Assembly: GCF_030445035.2 (NCBI RefSeq)
Contig: NC_080688.1
Span: forward strand, 59,099,949 to 59,163,948
DNA length: 64,000 bases
DNA from: Dasypus novemcinctus
Lineage: Eukaryota; Chordata; Mammalia; Cingulata; Dasypodidae
Reading direction: 5' to 3'
Every line of letters starts with the position of its first letter. The first letter of the stretch is position 1. Positions 11,557 to 23,935 of this stretch are shown here, piece after piece. Position numbers and translations under genes: made by a program. The notes under the pieces were generated by a model. That model had not been told where the DNA came from. It ran no database searches and saw nothing but the letters and a program-made list of their open reading frames with translations.

Positions 11557-12880
11557 TTTATTTTTAGATTTTTATTGTGGTAACATATATACAACACAGA
11601 CTTTCCCATTTTAGCCACTTTCATGTATATAATTCAGTGATCTTAATCATAATCACAATACTGTGCTATCACCACCATCACCCATTATCGAGACTTTTCA
11701 TCACTCCTAAGAGAAACTCTTTAAGCAGTAACTCGCCATTCCTCCCTGCTGCCCAGTCCCTGATAACTTAAAATCTACTTTCAGTCTCTGTTAATTCACT
11801 TATTCTAGGTATTACATGTAAGCAAAATCATAGAATATTTGTCCTTTTGTGTTTACTTATATCTTTCAACATGATGTCTTCAAGGTTAATCCTTGCTATA
11901 GCATGTATCAGAACTTCTCCTTTTTACAGTTGAATAATATTCTATAATATGAATAGACCATCTTTATCCATTCATCTGTGATGGACACTTGAGTTACTTT
12001 CACTTTTTGACTATCACGTATAATGTTCCTGTGAACATCTGTTCTAATTGCTGTTTTCAATTATTTTGAGTATATATCTAGAAGTGGGATTGCTGGGTCA
12101 CATGGTAATTCTATGTGACATTTTGAGGAACAGTCAAACTGTTTTCCACAGCAGCTGTACCATTTTACAACAACCAAAAATGTATAAGTGCTCTTGTTTT
12201 CCTGCATACTCACCAATACTTGTTTTTTGTTTGTTTGTTTTAAAATAGTGATCCTAGTGGTACAAAGTAGTATCTCATTGTGATTTTGCTTTATGTTTCC
12301 CTAATAGCTAATGATGTTGAGCATCTTTTCGTGTGCTTATTGACCATTCTTTGGATAAATAGGCATTCAAGTCATTTGTCCATTTTTTTAATTGGTTTGT
12401 TTGTCTTTTTGTTGTGGAGTTATAGTTCTTTATATATTCTATATATTAGACCTTTACCAGATGTATGATTGGCAACTATTTTCCCTCATGCTATAGGTTG
12501 TCTTTTCATCTTCTTGACAATGTTCTTTGATGCAGAAAAGAAAATTTTTAATTTTGATGAAGTTCAATTTATCTATTTTTTTCTTTTATTGATCATATGT
12601 TTGGTGTCAATCTAAGAATCCATTGCCCAATACAAGATCCTGAAGTGTTCCCCTTATGTTTTCTTCTGAGTCTTTTCATGGTTTTAATTCTTACATTAAG
12701 GCTGCTGATATGTTTTGCATAAATATTTGCATAAGGTATGCAGTAGAGGTCCAGTTTCATTATTTTGCATATGGGCATCTAGTTTTTCCTGCACTACTTG
12801 TTGAAGACACTATTCTCTCTCAATTGTGTTGTCTTGACCGTCTTATTGAAAGTCAGTTGGCCATATAGATGTATGGCTGA
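11557..12880 (-). mobile_element. 5'-truncated LINE-1, minus strand (3' UTR and ORF2 end)
   Basis: Read on the plus strand it begins with the complement of an L1 tail and continues through phrases diagnostic of antisense L1: GAAGTGGGATTGCTGGGTCA, TAATGATGTTGAGCATCTTT, AGTTCTTTATATATTCT, TTTAATTTTGATGAAGTTCA, and AACCATTGCC-like text. It corresponds to the L1 3' UTR and extreme 3' end of ORF2, then stops near 12,880 (5' truncation). Many substitutions show it is old and non-functional. Confidence 0.85.
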
Positions 12881-13329
12881 AAACCATTTATACAATAAAA
12901 CATTTACAACAAGCACAAATATATGCACAGGACTAGGGAAAGGAGTTTAACTATATAACCTTCATTAAAGAAATTAACCCTGGCATTCCAAATCAGTTTG
13001 TTGGTCAATTCCTGTTTGTTACATTTAATAAGTATCACATTTACACAGTGATGATATTAATTCTGTGTCTTATATTATTAAAAATATATAAAAGCTGAAA
13101 TTTTAAATAAGCATATGATCAGGAGGAATACTATTTGAAATGTGCTTCCTAAGGACTTAGTGAAGTGATGTCCATTTTATTATAATATAGCAGATTAGGG
13201 ATAGGGAATAACAAACCGAAGAAGTCAAATAGATTTTAGACAGCATAATAAGTTAACATATTATCAGGAATTGCTTGGATTAAAGCAAGCTCCAACTGTA
13301 GTTTAAATACCATTTTAGTGAATATGCCT
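12881..13329. other. Unassigned spacer between two L1 copies
   Basis: AT-rich, no recognised feature. Confidence 0.5.
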
Positions 13330-14399
13330 CATCTTTCCAATCTAATTTCAATGGGTATATGTTAACCTACGATATGATATTAAGAGAAACATATCTTCTT
13401 TTGTGACCGAAAAAATTTCATTCTTTATGTTTTTGAGGACAATCCATGTTATTGTATGTGTAGTTTTGTTTATATTACTGATAAATATTCTATTAGATAG
13501 CTACATCACAATGTGTTTACTCATTCATCTCCCATTGGATATTCAGTTAATTTCCAGATTTTGGATATTAGGAATAAATTTACTATGATTTTTCATTTGG
13601 GGGTAAATACCTAGGAGAAAAAATGCTGACTCATATGGTAAACATGTGTTTAATTCTATAAGAAACTTTCAAACTTCTTTCCAAAGTGGTTGTTTGATTT
13701 TACAAATAACAGAAATGTATAAGAGTTCTAGTTGCTATAAATTCTCACTAATATTTGCTACTGGTGAGCTTTTTTTTCTCTTAATTTTAGCTGCTGTGAA
13801 AGTGTGTATTGGTATCTCACTGAATTTTAATTTGAAATTCTCAGATGAATAATGATGCCAAGCATCTTGTTATATCAGTTATATGTACCCTTTTGTTAAG
13901 GAAAATTTTAAAATTTAATTAAAAATTCAATTGCTTTTTTTCTTATTATTAAGTTCTAAGTGTTCTTTATATATACTAGACTTAAATATTTTATAAGATA
14001 TATGTGAATATTTACTTCCAATATGTGACTTCCTCCTGATGTTCATAATAGTTGAGCAGAAGATTTTTTATATTTATGAAGTTTTACTTATCAATATTTT
14101 TCACTTGTGTTTTCTTCCTTGAGTTTTACATTTCTACTTTATGTTTAAGTCTATTCCATTTTGGTTAATTTTTGTGCATGGTATGTGGTAAGGGCTGAGA
14201 CTCATATTTTTTATATAATATTCACTTATGCCATCCCTGTTTCTTTAAAATATGTGTCATTTCCCCCATTTAATTACCATAGTGCCATTTTACCAAAAAA
14301 ATTGGCAATTAATGAACAAATCAATTTCTGAATCTGTATCTTGTTCAATTGATTTATATGTCTATTCCTACATGAATATCACTCTTTACAATTTCTGTA

Positions 14400-16766
14400 A
14401 CTTTATTAAGTTCTGGGATCAGGAGGTGTTAGTCTTCCAGTTATGTTCTTTTTCAGAATTGTTTTGGCTGTTTTAGATCCTTTGATTGTCATATTCTTCA
14501 AAATATCATGCACAAATTTTGCTTGAAACTGCATTGAATCTATATATCAATTGAAGGAAAACTGACAACGTAAAAATTTTGAGACTTCCAATCAATGAAT
14601 AGTTGTCTTAGTTTAATTATGTATTCTTTATTTTCTATCAGCAAAGTATTTTAGGTAGTGCAGAGATCTTGCATACTTCACAATTAATTTATTTCTAAGT
14701 AATTAATTAATTTTAAATACCAATTTTTAAAAATTTTCTCATTTTATTTTTAAAATACAGAAATATAATTGTGTATTCACCTTTATATTTGTAATCTTTG
14801 AACTTTTCAATTCACATATTAATACAGAAAACATTTTTAAGATTCATGATTTTCTGTATAGATACTACATCATTTGCTAATCGGTTTTTTCCCTGGCTTG
14901 CCAATTTTCATTATCTTTATTTCTTTTCCTGGACTTATTGTATTGGCTAGAACTTCCAGTAAAATATTAAATAAAAGTGCTTTGAGCAGAAATCCTTGTC
15001 CTGTTCCTGATCTTATGATCAAAGTATTCAATTGTTCATCATTAAGTATGAGGTTAGCTATAAATTTTTCCCCTAACTGTTATGAGTTTGAGTCAGTTTT
15101 CTTCCTAGTTTGCCCAGAGTTTTTATGATGAATAGATATGGAAATTTTTCAAATGCTTTTCCTCCAATTACAGAAATAATATATACTTTTTCCTTTAGTC
15201 TCATAATATGATTACTTTGCAAATGTTGACTCATCCTCGCATTTTTTATATAAACCCATCTTTATCATGTTATACTGTCCTTTTATGTTTGCCTGGTTTT
15301 ATTTTCTAATATTTACTTGAAGATTTTTGTGCCTATTTTCATGAGAAATGTTGGTCTGTAGCTTGCTTTTTCTTGAAACGTCTTTCCCAGTTTTGATATC
15401 AGAGTTGTGCAGATCACATAAAATGAGTTATAAAGCTTTCCTTCCTCCACTATTTTTGGAAAGATTTTGGTAAAATTAGTATCAACTCTTTCTTCAATGT
15501 TAAAATTCCTGTAATATTTATCAGTGATATCACCAGGGACTAGAGTGTTGTGTTCAGTGTTTTTGTTTGTTGTTTTACAAATGCATTTTTAAATAACTAT
15601 AAATATAAGGCTACTGATATTTTCTTGAGAAAATTTTTAAAGTTTTGTTTTTCATAGAATTTTGTTTTATTTAAGTTTTTAAACTATTTTATCCTTCTAA
15701 TGTCTGTAGGATCCATAGTGATATCCTCCTTTCATTTCTCATACTGGTAATTCATGGTTTTCATTTTCTTTTTTCTTGATTAATCTTGCTAGGATTTTTT
15801 ATTATGTTCATTCTCTTCAAAGAACTAAACTTTGGCTTTGTTTCTCTCTTTTTTTCTGTTTTCTATATCATTTTTATTACTTCTTTCCTTCTACTTAATA
15901 TAGATTTAATTTATTCTTCTAAATAATTCTTAAGATAGAAACATATCACTAAATTGAAATCTTCAGTATTTTCTAGCAGTTATTTAAAGCTTAAATTTTT
16001 CCTCTAGGCTTGAATTTACCTGAATCCCACAAAATTCATCATATCATATTTTCATCATCAATAAATTCAAAATATTTTGTAAATTCCCATCTTTTTGACC
16101 TATGAGTTCCTTTTAAGGGCATTGTTTATTTATTAAATATATGAGAGCTTTCAATATATCTTCTTGCATTGATATTCTTTGTATTTAAATATTTTAAAAC
16201 TCACACTTATTTTATAATCCAGTATATGATTTATCTTAGTAAAAATATTTCATTTGAAAATCTGTGTATTCTTCCATTATTACATGTAGTGTTCTATAAA
16301 CGTCTATAGTTCAATTTGGTTCATAGGATTCTTCATAACTTACATAACCTTAATGAATTGTGCCTACTTCCTTTATCAATTACTGATAAAGGAGTATTAA
16401 AACCTCTAACTATAATTGTGAATTTGTCTATTTCTCACCTTACATTCTGATAAACTTTTCTTCATACATTTTGAATCTCTGATATTATGTGCATACATAT
16501 TTAGTGGTATTGTCTTCCTGATGAACAGCACTGTTATCATTATGAAATTTCTCTTTGTATCTTTTCTGAACCATTTGAACCAAAATGATACTTTATCTGA
16601 CTTTAATACAGCCATAGCAGCATTCATACGTTTTCTGTTTCCATGATGTATCTTTTTCTGTTTTTTGACTTTCACCCTATTGGTGTCTTTATGTTTAAAA
16701 TATATTCCTGCAAAGAGTATATAGATAGATTGTGCTTTTATACAACAACAAACTCTGCTTTTTCAT
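14400..16766 (-). pseudogene. L1 ORF2 relic (endonuclease/reverse transcriptase)
   Basis: ORF2 of L1 encodes the endonuclease and reverse transcriptase that prime and copy L1 RNA at chromosomal nicks. Here the reverse complement is only a decayed remnant. The longest minus-strand frame, at 16,406-16,675 (89 codons), lies in the endonuclease-domain portion and shows only short residual similarity. In-frame stops are frequent throughout, so no active enzyme is made. Confidence 0.75.
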
Positions 16767-17552
16767 TTTATTTTAAAATATTTATAGATTCGAGGAGGTT
16801 GCAAAGAAATGTATATGTAATTCCTGGACATCCTTCCCCAGGCTTCCCACAGTGTTAACATTTTACACTATAGTATAATATCAAAATCAAGAAATTAACA
16901 TTTGTTTAATCCATAAAGTTTATTTAGTTTTTCAGCTGTTATACATATACTTATTTGTGTGCATGTGTGTGTGTCCATAGCTCTGTGCAATTGCGCCACA
17001 TTTGTAGCGTTATGGATAATCACCACAATCAATACATTCAAATGTTCCATCATCATAAACCAGTAGGACACCTTTATGTTACCTCATTTATAGCCATGTA
17101 CCCCAATGCCTTACCCCTGGCAACCATTAATGGGTTGTCCATCTCTCTACTTATGTTATTTCATGATAAATGTAATAATGCTATATGTATCCTTTTAAGA
17201 TTGGCTCTTTTCAATCAGCATAATATCCTTGAGTTTCATTCAATTTGTTGTATGTGCATTCTTTTTCATTGCTGAGTAGTATTCCATGGTATGGCTGTAC
17301 CAGAGTTTAACTATTCACTCATCGAAGAACCTTGGATAGTTTCCAGTTTTCAGTTTTTTATTATTACAAATAAAGCTATTATACTATGAACGTTCATATA
17401 CAGGGTTCGGCATGAAAGTAAGTATTTCTTTAAAAGGCTATATCACTTTATATTCCCACCATCAATGTGTCAGTGAATCAGTTTATCCACACTATTTCTA
17501 GCCTTTGGTGCTATTACTATTTTTCATTTTAGCCATTCTGATAAATACATGC
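16767..17552 (-). mobile_element. 5'-truncated L1 3' end inserted in older L1 ORF2
   Basis: A 786-bp L1 3' UTR in minus orientation lies between matching flanks CTGCTTTTTCAT (16,755-16,766) and CTGCCTTTTAAT (17,553-17,564), an imperfect 12-bp target duplication. Removing it restores continuity of the surrounding antisense L1. Internal phrases include CAGTGTTAACATTTTACA, CCTGGCAACCATTAATG and GAGTAGTATTCCATGGTATG, all typical of old L1 3' ends. Confidence 0.8.
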
Positions 17553-18269
17553 CTGCCTTTTAATGTGAATGTGCAGTCCATTTGCAATCAGTATATTCTT
17601 GATATGGTTGTATTTCTATCATTCTAATTTTTGCTTTCCATTTGTCTCTTTTGTGTTTTGTTCCCCTATGCTTCTTTTGAGTTAGTCTTTTATTTATTTA
17701 TTTTTTAATACTCCATTTCTGTATCTCCCACTATTTATTATTTTTAAAAATATTTTAGGATTAAAATGTTCATATTGAATTCTTAGGTGTATTTAGTGTC
17801 GACATTGTATACTTCATCCTCCACACTTTACCCTTCTCACATACTCCCTTCCATTTCCTACCTCCCACTTTTCACTTTACAGACACATTAAATTTACAAA
17901 AATATAATTTCATTCTCCCACACTCATGCTATTGTTGTTATACGTTTTGCAGCTATATCTTATAAAACATATTTTACAATGCTGCAACTGTTTAGTCATT
18001 TATATTTTAATAATTCTATGAGAGGAAAATAAAAGGTTTTCATATTTACCCACTTATTTCCAATTTTAGCACATTTTATTATTTTCTATGAATACAAGTT
18101 TTTATGTAGTATTATTTATTCTCAGTTGGAAGAACATTTTTAATAATTTTTATAGTGCAGATTTTCTGCTAAGGAGTCATTGGCTTTGTTTTATCTGAAA
18201 ATATCTTCATTTCATTATTCCTTATGAAAGATAGTTCTTTGTTTGTTTATTTTGTTTTTGCTAGGTATC

Positions 18270-18905
18270 TGTGGCAGTTTGAGATTATTTTATGAATCAA
18301 AAAAAAAGAGAAAATTATATTTGTAAACTATTCTATTCCTCTGGGTGTGAGACCCTTTGATTGCATTAAATGCAGCTCAGGGACCTTTGATTGGATTACC
18401 TGTTAATGTTGCAGTAGGGCTTCTTATCAGATTACATCAGTGAGGCATAACTCAGGTTGACTCCCTGCCCCCTTGCTGGGTCTGATATAAATAGACTCAC
18501 ATAGTCAGAGAGAGGAAAAAGGGAACTGCCATGTGAGAGAAGTCTCCAGTTTTGCTAATTGCTAAACTTCAGGGACAGAAGCCCTAAGAGACAAGCCATA
18601 TGCCAGGAGAGAGGACTACAGGATGGCCTAAGCTTGAAGCTGTAAGATGCTGGGCCAATAGGGCAGCTAAGAGGAGATGGTGAACCTAGAGGGGAAGTCT
18701 GAAATCTCACAGAGATCTGCAGCCATCTTGCTTCACCATGGAGCAACAGTGGCTGACTTCAGTGAGAAATAATTTCTGCTGATGCCTTGATCTGGACATT
18801 TCATGGCCTCAGAACTGTAAGTTTTTATTCCCAAACAAATCACCTTTATAAAAGCCAACAGATTTCTGGTACTTTGCATTGGCACATGTTTGTCAAACTA
18901 AAACA
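18270..18905 (+). mobile_element. LTR (TGTGGCAGTTTGAG family) inside L1
   Basis: The element begins TGTGGCAGTTTGAGATTATT and ends approximately at TGTCAAACTAAAACA, giving TG...CA ends. A TATA-like GATATAAATAGAC lies at 18,482-18,495 (promoter position for an LTR), followed by purine-rich text and CTCAGAACTGTAAG with AGCC toward the end. The flanks GTATC and ATGTT do not match, so either the 3' boundary is wrong or the duplication is lost. A second, truncated member is at 52,376. Confidence 0.65.
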
Positions 18906-19311
18906 ATGTTCAAATTCTTCTTTTTCTTACTGTACTTTAAAACTATCATTTAATTGGCCTCTAGCCTCCACTGTTTCTAAGTCAGCCTTTATTCATATCT
19001 GTGTGCCTTCATATGTAATATGTTTTATTTGCTGACTACATTTGATAATTTCTCTTTATTTTTGTATTTGTCAATTTGACTATGATATGCCTGTGAGTTA
19101 TCCTTTGCATGGATCCCACTTGGGATTCACTGTTTTAATGCATTTAAAATTGACTTTTCAAATAAAATTTGGGAAAATTGTGGCATTATTTTTTTCAAAT
19201 ATATTTTCTGCCATATTTTTGCTCTGTTCTTGTTCTGGAGCTCCAAATGTATTAAGCCATTTGATATAGTACCACAGATCCTTTTTTATCCACACTGTTC
19301 TTCATAGAGGA

Positions 19312-19728
19312 TGTCTTAATTTTCCAGGATTCTGACCAATACCATGAAACAAGTTGGTTAAACAACAGGAATTTATTGGTGCATGACTTTGAGACGACAA
19401 GTCCAAAATAAAGATGTCCACATGACCTGCTTTCTCCTGGAGTCTGCACATTCTAGTGCTGGCTGCCAGCCATCCTTGGGGTTCCATGGCATGAATTCCT
19501 ACCTTCTATCACATGATGATGTTCTCTCCTTTCTCATTTCCGTGACTTTGATATTTTATTTATAAGGCCTCATGTAATCCAGATTAAGTCCTACCCTTAT
19601 TCAGTCGGCCACATCTTAACTAAAAATAACATCTTTGGGATGTCCTATTTAAATAGTTTAACATCCATAGGGACATGGATTAAGACTAGGACATGCTTAA
19701 ATTGAGGTACTTAATTCAGTCTAACACA
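19312..19728 (+). mobile_element. Solo LTR, ERVL/MaLR-like, with 5-bp duplication
   Basis: The element runs from TGTCTTAATTTTCCAGG to CAGTCTAACACA, has TG...CA ends, and is flanked by a perfect 5-bp duplication GAGGA (19,307-19,311 and 19,729-19,733). Its start resembles that of the TGTATTAGTC LTRs at 1443 and 54,624 (shared AATTTATTGG/TATTTATTTGG region), which suggests a related group. The 65-codon minus-strand frames inside it are chance. Confidence 0.85.
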
Positions 19729-20860
19729 GAGGATGATTCCGATTGCTCTATGTTTCTTTGCTTTCTCTAACCCACTTTTAAATTGATTCAGTGAATTTTT
19801 CATTTCAGTAAGAGCAACTTCTAGTTCTAGAATTTCCATTTCATTCTTTCTTATAGTTTTATGTCTTCTGCTGTTTCTGTTTTCTCATTACAATCATGTT
19901 TTTCCTTTAATCATCTGAACATATTTATAATAGCTACTTTACAGCATTTGCTATATCCACTATCTGCATTATTTCAAGGTTGGTTTATATTGACTGCCTT
20001 TTTATTCTGAACTGTGGATCATATTTTCCAATTTCTTTGCATATCTAGGCTTTTACTGTAAACTGGATAATGTTAAAAATATGATGTAGAGACTTTGGCT
20101 TCTGTTATCTTCCTCTGAAGAATGTTGATTTTTTTAGTAGACAGTGCAATTCCTGGGTGATTATCATGTTCTTTTATTGACTTGGTTTAACACATTCTTA
20201 GAGCAGCTCTCTGGAAAACCTAAACTGTTTTTCAAGCTTTTCTAATTTTATGAGGCTCAAACTCCAAATTCTGTATTCCTTTCATATCTCATATCTTTCC
20301 TAGGGTGGATCTTGAGTAGGTCCCATTTCAGGGTGTGTTTTTTGCTTCTTACATGAATACTTTCTGGTGTCTCAGATGGACTACTGAAGGGTTGAGGAGT
20401 TAGGCAGTTCTCTCCACTGACTGAAAATACAAAGCCTGCAGCACTAGTCAACTTCCAATAGCTCTGTTCTGCTCTTAACTTCACAGCGCCTATTCTATGG
20501 AACCCTGACATAGTCTTTCTCTGCACATGCACTGCCTGTTTCTCAACAAAGGACACACGTGGGAATTTAACATAAGTTTCTGGAGACTACTGTACACAGT
20601 CTCCTCCTCTCTGCTCACTGCAGATCCCAGCTGCTTCAGCTTCCTTTCATTCTTATCTGTGCCTCTTCATCTCAGCAAAACTGTTGAGCTCTGCTTGAAT
20701 TATAGCACTGTTGCAGCTGACTAGTTTTCTGTGGGCAGAGAGCCATACTAATTTGGGGACTTACCTTTTGAGTTTCTCTTCTGCCAGGATTTGCAGTCTT
20801 GCTCTACCTGTTGTCTGTGACTTTGGCTTTTCTTCCTAGTGTTCAGTTTTCCTATCTAGA

Positions 20861-22689
20861 AAATTAACACTTTAATACTTACTGATTTCTAAGTTCATTT
20901 CCAATTCTAATCTTCCATGACTCTGGAATATAGAAGTTGCTTTTTTGTACATGTAACATTTGTTTTCCAGGTTTCTCTGGCCATAAGGGGTTTGCATAGG
21001 AGCATGAAAATGTTTTTCTAAAGATAAACTATTCACAAACAAATCTAGTCAATGTAAATAAAATGCAATGCAACTCTTTGAACATTGTATCTAAAACTAA
21101 TTCCTGCAGGGTAAGGTACTTAAATATTATAAATCATTTCTGCTAGTAATATTCTTCAGTATTTCAAGCAATTATTCAACAGACATTCCATCTAAGAGGT
21201 TGAAGAATCCATTTCTCTAGTTACTTGAGTGCTCTTAGAATGGAATAGCAGAAGAATATCCTTATAATTACAGGAATTCAAACTCATTTATCCAAGAGTA
21301 TAATTGTGAGAAATGTTTTTGCATCTGGCTTTATACCTAGTATTGGAATAGCAATGAAGAAAATACTATCTAAATTCTTCAAATATAATGAGTTAAGCAA
21401 CTAGGGAAAAAAAGCACCTTACAGAGAAAAAATTTTGTTTGATCGTTTCTTTGAAGGCAAAAAAAAAAAGTGATTTTTTCCCTCCAAAAGGATTTCAACT
21501 TTAAAATATCAATTCTAAATACATTTAAAATTGTTCTGCTCTTATATATTACAATGAATACTTCTATGAAATAAGAGCAATCAAATTCTGCAAGCCACCC
21601 AAAGAGTGTTGAATGCAGGAGACATTATTAAGAATATCTGAACATATTCAGTGATTAAATTAAAAATTAGATCTAAAATGAAAGGTTAAAATCACTTTAT
21701 TTCAATTGGATGATAAACATATAATAACTAAAGAATATTAGCAAATTAGCATTTTGGTCAATCTCGCCCTTTCTATTTAACTTTCAGTTAATCATAACAT
21801 TTGGGTAACAAGATCATTTTCCTCCATGAGTCAGTTCTGGATTTAAGGGCTTATTTATTTTCTAAATGAGCTGACTATATATTTACTCACTAGACAACTG
21901 TGTAAAATGGGATGAATTAACTTTGTGCTGTGTGCTAGTACATACATTCCATTGGAATGAAGTTTCCAGGGACAGAAACACAGTCAGAGCTTCAAAAGAT
22001 AGTACATCCTTGGAAGATTCAGAAATTAGCCCACTCTCCTTTTGCAAATTGTTGGAGCCCTTTCTCATCTAATAGAAATCAGATGCCAATATTCAAAACA
22101 TACATTAAGTCTTCCAAAGAAATGAGTAAAAATACATAGTGAGAGATAATTGTGGAAATGTGTCTTAACCTCAATTAATATAAATTATATGATAGGTGTC
22201 TGCAAATCTAACATAAGCCAAAAAGAAAAATTTAAGAGCAGCTACTAAAACTATTTGATTGTTTCTTAGGTTCATTAATTGAAGATATTTGTGCAGAAGA
22301 AAATTAGATAATAGTTACAATATAATCTGTGCTGGTAAACAGAAGTATGTTGTTTTGAGTTTATTTCCACATTTTAACATGAATATGCCAAGTGGATGAT
22401 ATTAAGGTGAAAGAAAGAGACACGAAGTGAATTGTAAAACTGTTGGGCAGGGTTAAAATTTTAGACCTCATGTCATAAATGGGATTGCATTGAAGAGGTA
22501 TTTAATATTAGGAGGAGAAGGAAATCAAAGAAGAGGAGGAAGAGAAAAGAAGATGTGGAGTGTGGAGGAGGAGGAGAAGAACAACATACATGGCAGTTCA
22601 TCCTGAGAAAAAGACAAAATTCTAAAATATTCCTGGAAAATAAATGTAATTAGCAATATATCATTCTAGATAGAATAAGCTATGCAGTA
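20861..22689. other. Unassigned intergenic DNA
   Basis: AT-rich, no gene or clear repeat. A purine-rich run (GAGGAGAAGG, GAAGAGGAGGAAGAG, GAGGAGGAGGAGAAG) occupies about 22,510-22,580. Confidence 0.5.
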
Positions 22690-22889
22690 ATGACAAATAA
22701 CCCCCAGTTCAAAGTGACCTAGTTCAACAAAGGTTTATATCATCAATATATAAATTCTAACAGGAAGGTTACTGATTAGGTTGTCCAGAGCTCCTCAGTT
22801 CCATGTGGAGTTAAAGGATTCCTGTTCCCTCATTCTTGGAACTCCGGTAGTCACAGTTTTTTTGTTTTTGTTTTTTAGTTTGTTTTGGC

Positions 22890-22920
<31 letters not shown>

Positions 22921-23070
22921 AAGGAAGGAGATGAGAAAGCACCTGAGAGAACAAAAGAGAAGTTTTATGACCAGGTCTTCAAGTGACTGACATCACTTCC
23001 AACCACAATCCATTGGCCAGAATGAGCTACATGGCCCAGTCTAAATACCAGGGAGATGGAAATATACTTT
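22690..23070. mobile_element. Old interspersed repeat (unnamed family), with T-rich expansion
   Basis: The left half (CAAAGTGACCTAGTTCAAC, TAGGTTGTCCAGAGCTCC) and right half (GACATCACTTCCAACCAC, CCATTGGCCAGAATGAGC) match the layout of the repeat at 60,880-61,160. They are separated by an expanded T tract of 22 T at about 22,891-22,912 with a TTTTTGTTTTTG run before it. I recognise the pattern as a common old mammalian repeat but cannot name it reliably. Confidence 0.5.
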
Positions 23071-23109
23071 TCAATGTGCTCAGGACATAAATGATAGCAT
23101 TTTGTCTGC

Positions 23110-23117
23110 TATAAAAA
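23110..23117 (+). promoter_or_regulatory. TATA-box-like motif
   Basis: TATAAAAA lies at the left edge of the CpG island, followed by a GC-rich stretch. A start site would be expected about 30 bp downstream, near 23,140. TATA motifs are common by chance in AT-rich DNA; position and context are the only support. Confidence 0.35.
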
Positions 23118-23165
23118 CCTCCCTCCGGCCTGGGGCCCACCTGGTGCCACACTGTCTGTCGGTCG

Positions 23166-23174
23166 CAGGTAAGT
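23166..23174 (+). promoter_or_regulatory. Splice-donor-like site
   Basis: CAG|GTAAGT is an exact mammalian 5' splice-site consensus, 50-60 bp downstream of the TATA-like motif. Together they look like the first exon of a TATA-driven transcript, coding or non-coding. No acceptor or downstream exon could be assigned. Confidence 0.4.
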
Positions 23175-23382
23175 CCTTCCCTCAGCCTCACGCCAGCCAC
23201 AGCTTCCATCTAAGAAGCTCAGGCCAGGACCCGATGGAGGAGGCCCAGCCCACAGGCCTGTCCTGAATCACCAGTTCATTCTCGGAACGGCACCCAGGGA
23301 GCGCGTCAGGGAGCCAGCCTGGGAGGTGCGATGGCCTGGCCCCTAAAGGCACGCAGGGCCCGTGGTGTAAGGAACACGCTCT

Positions 23383-23510
23383 AAAACTGACGGTGGTGAT
23401 GGCAACACAAGCTGCGTCTATACTCCAAAAACACCGAATGGCACTTTAAGTGGGTGAATTGTATGTTGTGAATTACAACTCAATCGCCGGTTTTTAAAAA
23501 CTAATAAATA
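23383..23510 (+). mobile_element. L1/HAL1-type 3' end, GC-enriched
   Basis: GACGGTGGTGATGGCAACAC, CACTTTAAGTGGGTGAATTG and TGTGAATTACAACTCAATCG follow the order of an old L1/HAL1 3' UTR. Many positions that are A or T in the usual form are G or C here. AATAAA is present at 23,503-23,508. Confidence 0.6.
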
Positions 23511-23935
23511 CAATGAAAATGAAATGCAAAAGAATGAGCACCTCTTCTGTTAGAGGCTGGGTGGGCACTGGGACCCCCAGAGTCAAGGTGCGGTTGCGTA
23601 AAATGGACATATCATCACCTGCCCGACCCCGACACAGGAACATTTTGAAGGTGAAGCGCTAACAAGCAGGGTTTGGCACAGACCGAACGTTAAAAATCAC
23701 CCTGTTTTGGCGATCTGCCTACCGGGAGTCCTTCGGGTTTTCTTCAGCCGCCGCCGCTGCAGGGAGTGACCCCCTGTGGCCCACCTCCCACGTGGACGCC
23801 CCTCACCCTTACGCTGTGGCCTCACCTGCTGGCCCATATCCCCAAGAGGACGCATCCTCAGCGTGCTCCGACTCCCACCTCCAGCTCTGGACCCTCGGCG
23901 CAGCTGCCTGGCTCAGCCAGCCCACCCGACAGGTT

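Larger units (their letters stand above)
17553..20100 (-). pseudogene. L1 ORF1 relic, minus strand, split by LTRs
   Basis: ORF1 of L1 encodes a trimeric RNA-binding chaperone with a coiled coil. Antisense ORF1 phrases are visible on both sides of the LTR insertions: TGCTAGGTAT at 18,260, TTGACTATGATATGCCTGTG at 19,075, CAGTGAATTTTTCATTTCAG (coiled-coil part) at 19,790. No open frame remains. Confidence 0.65.
13330..20860 (-). mobile_element. Ancient, nearly complete LINE-1, minus strand, with nested insertions
   Basis: In plus-strand order the sequence runs through L1 3' UTR (13,330-14,400), complement of ORF2 (about 14,400-16,766), complement of the ORF2/ORF1 junction and ORF1 (17,553-20,000) and a 5' UTR-like part (20,000-20,860). 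Landmarks are ATTGTTTTGGCTGTTTTAGA (RT side), GCTAGAACTTCCAGTAAAAT, TTGGTCTGTAGCTTGCTTTT, AACCTCTAACTATAATTGTG (endonuclease side) and TTTTTGCTAGGTAT (ORF1 side). It is broken by insertions at 16,767-17,552, 18,270-18,905 and 19,312-19,728. Frames are destroyed by stops and indels. Outer limits are approximate; the part beyond about 20,100 is least certain. Confidence 0.8.
23110..23935. other. Isolated CpG/GC-rich island in AT-rich DNA
   Basis: By eye about 40 CpG dinucleotides fall in roughly 830 bp, whereas neighbouring kilobases have almost none. The block includes GCCGCCGCCGCTGCAG near 23,748 and many CGG/GCG words. It contains no long conserved frame; plus-strand frames at 23,766-23,954 and 23,776-23,997 are open for 60-73 codons, rich in Pro, Thr and Ser, and not recognisable. 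Within it, 23,383-23,510 resembles an L1/HAL1 3' end. It could be a CpG-island promoter, a GC-biased-conversion patch or a GC-rich LTR. Confidence 0.75.
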
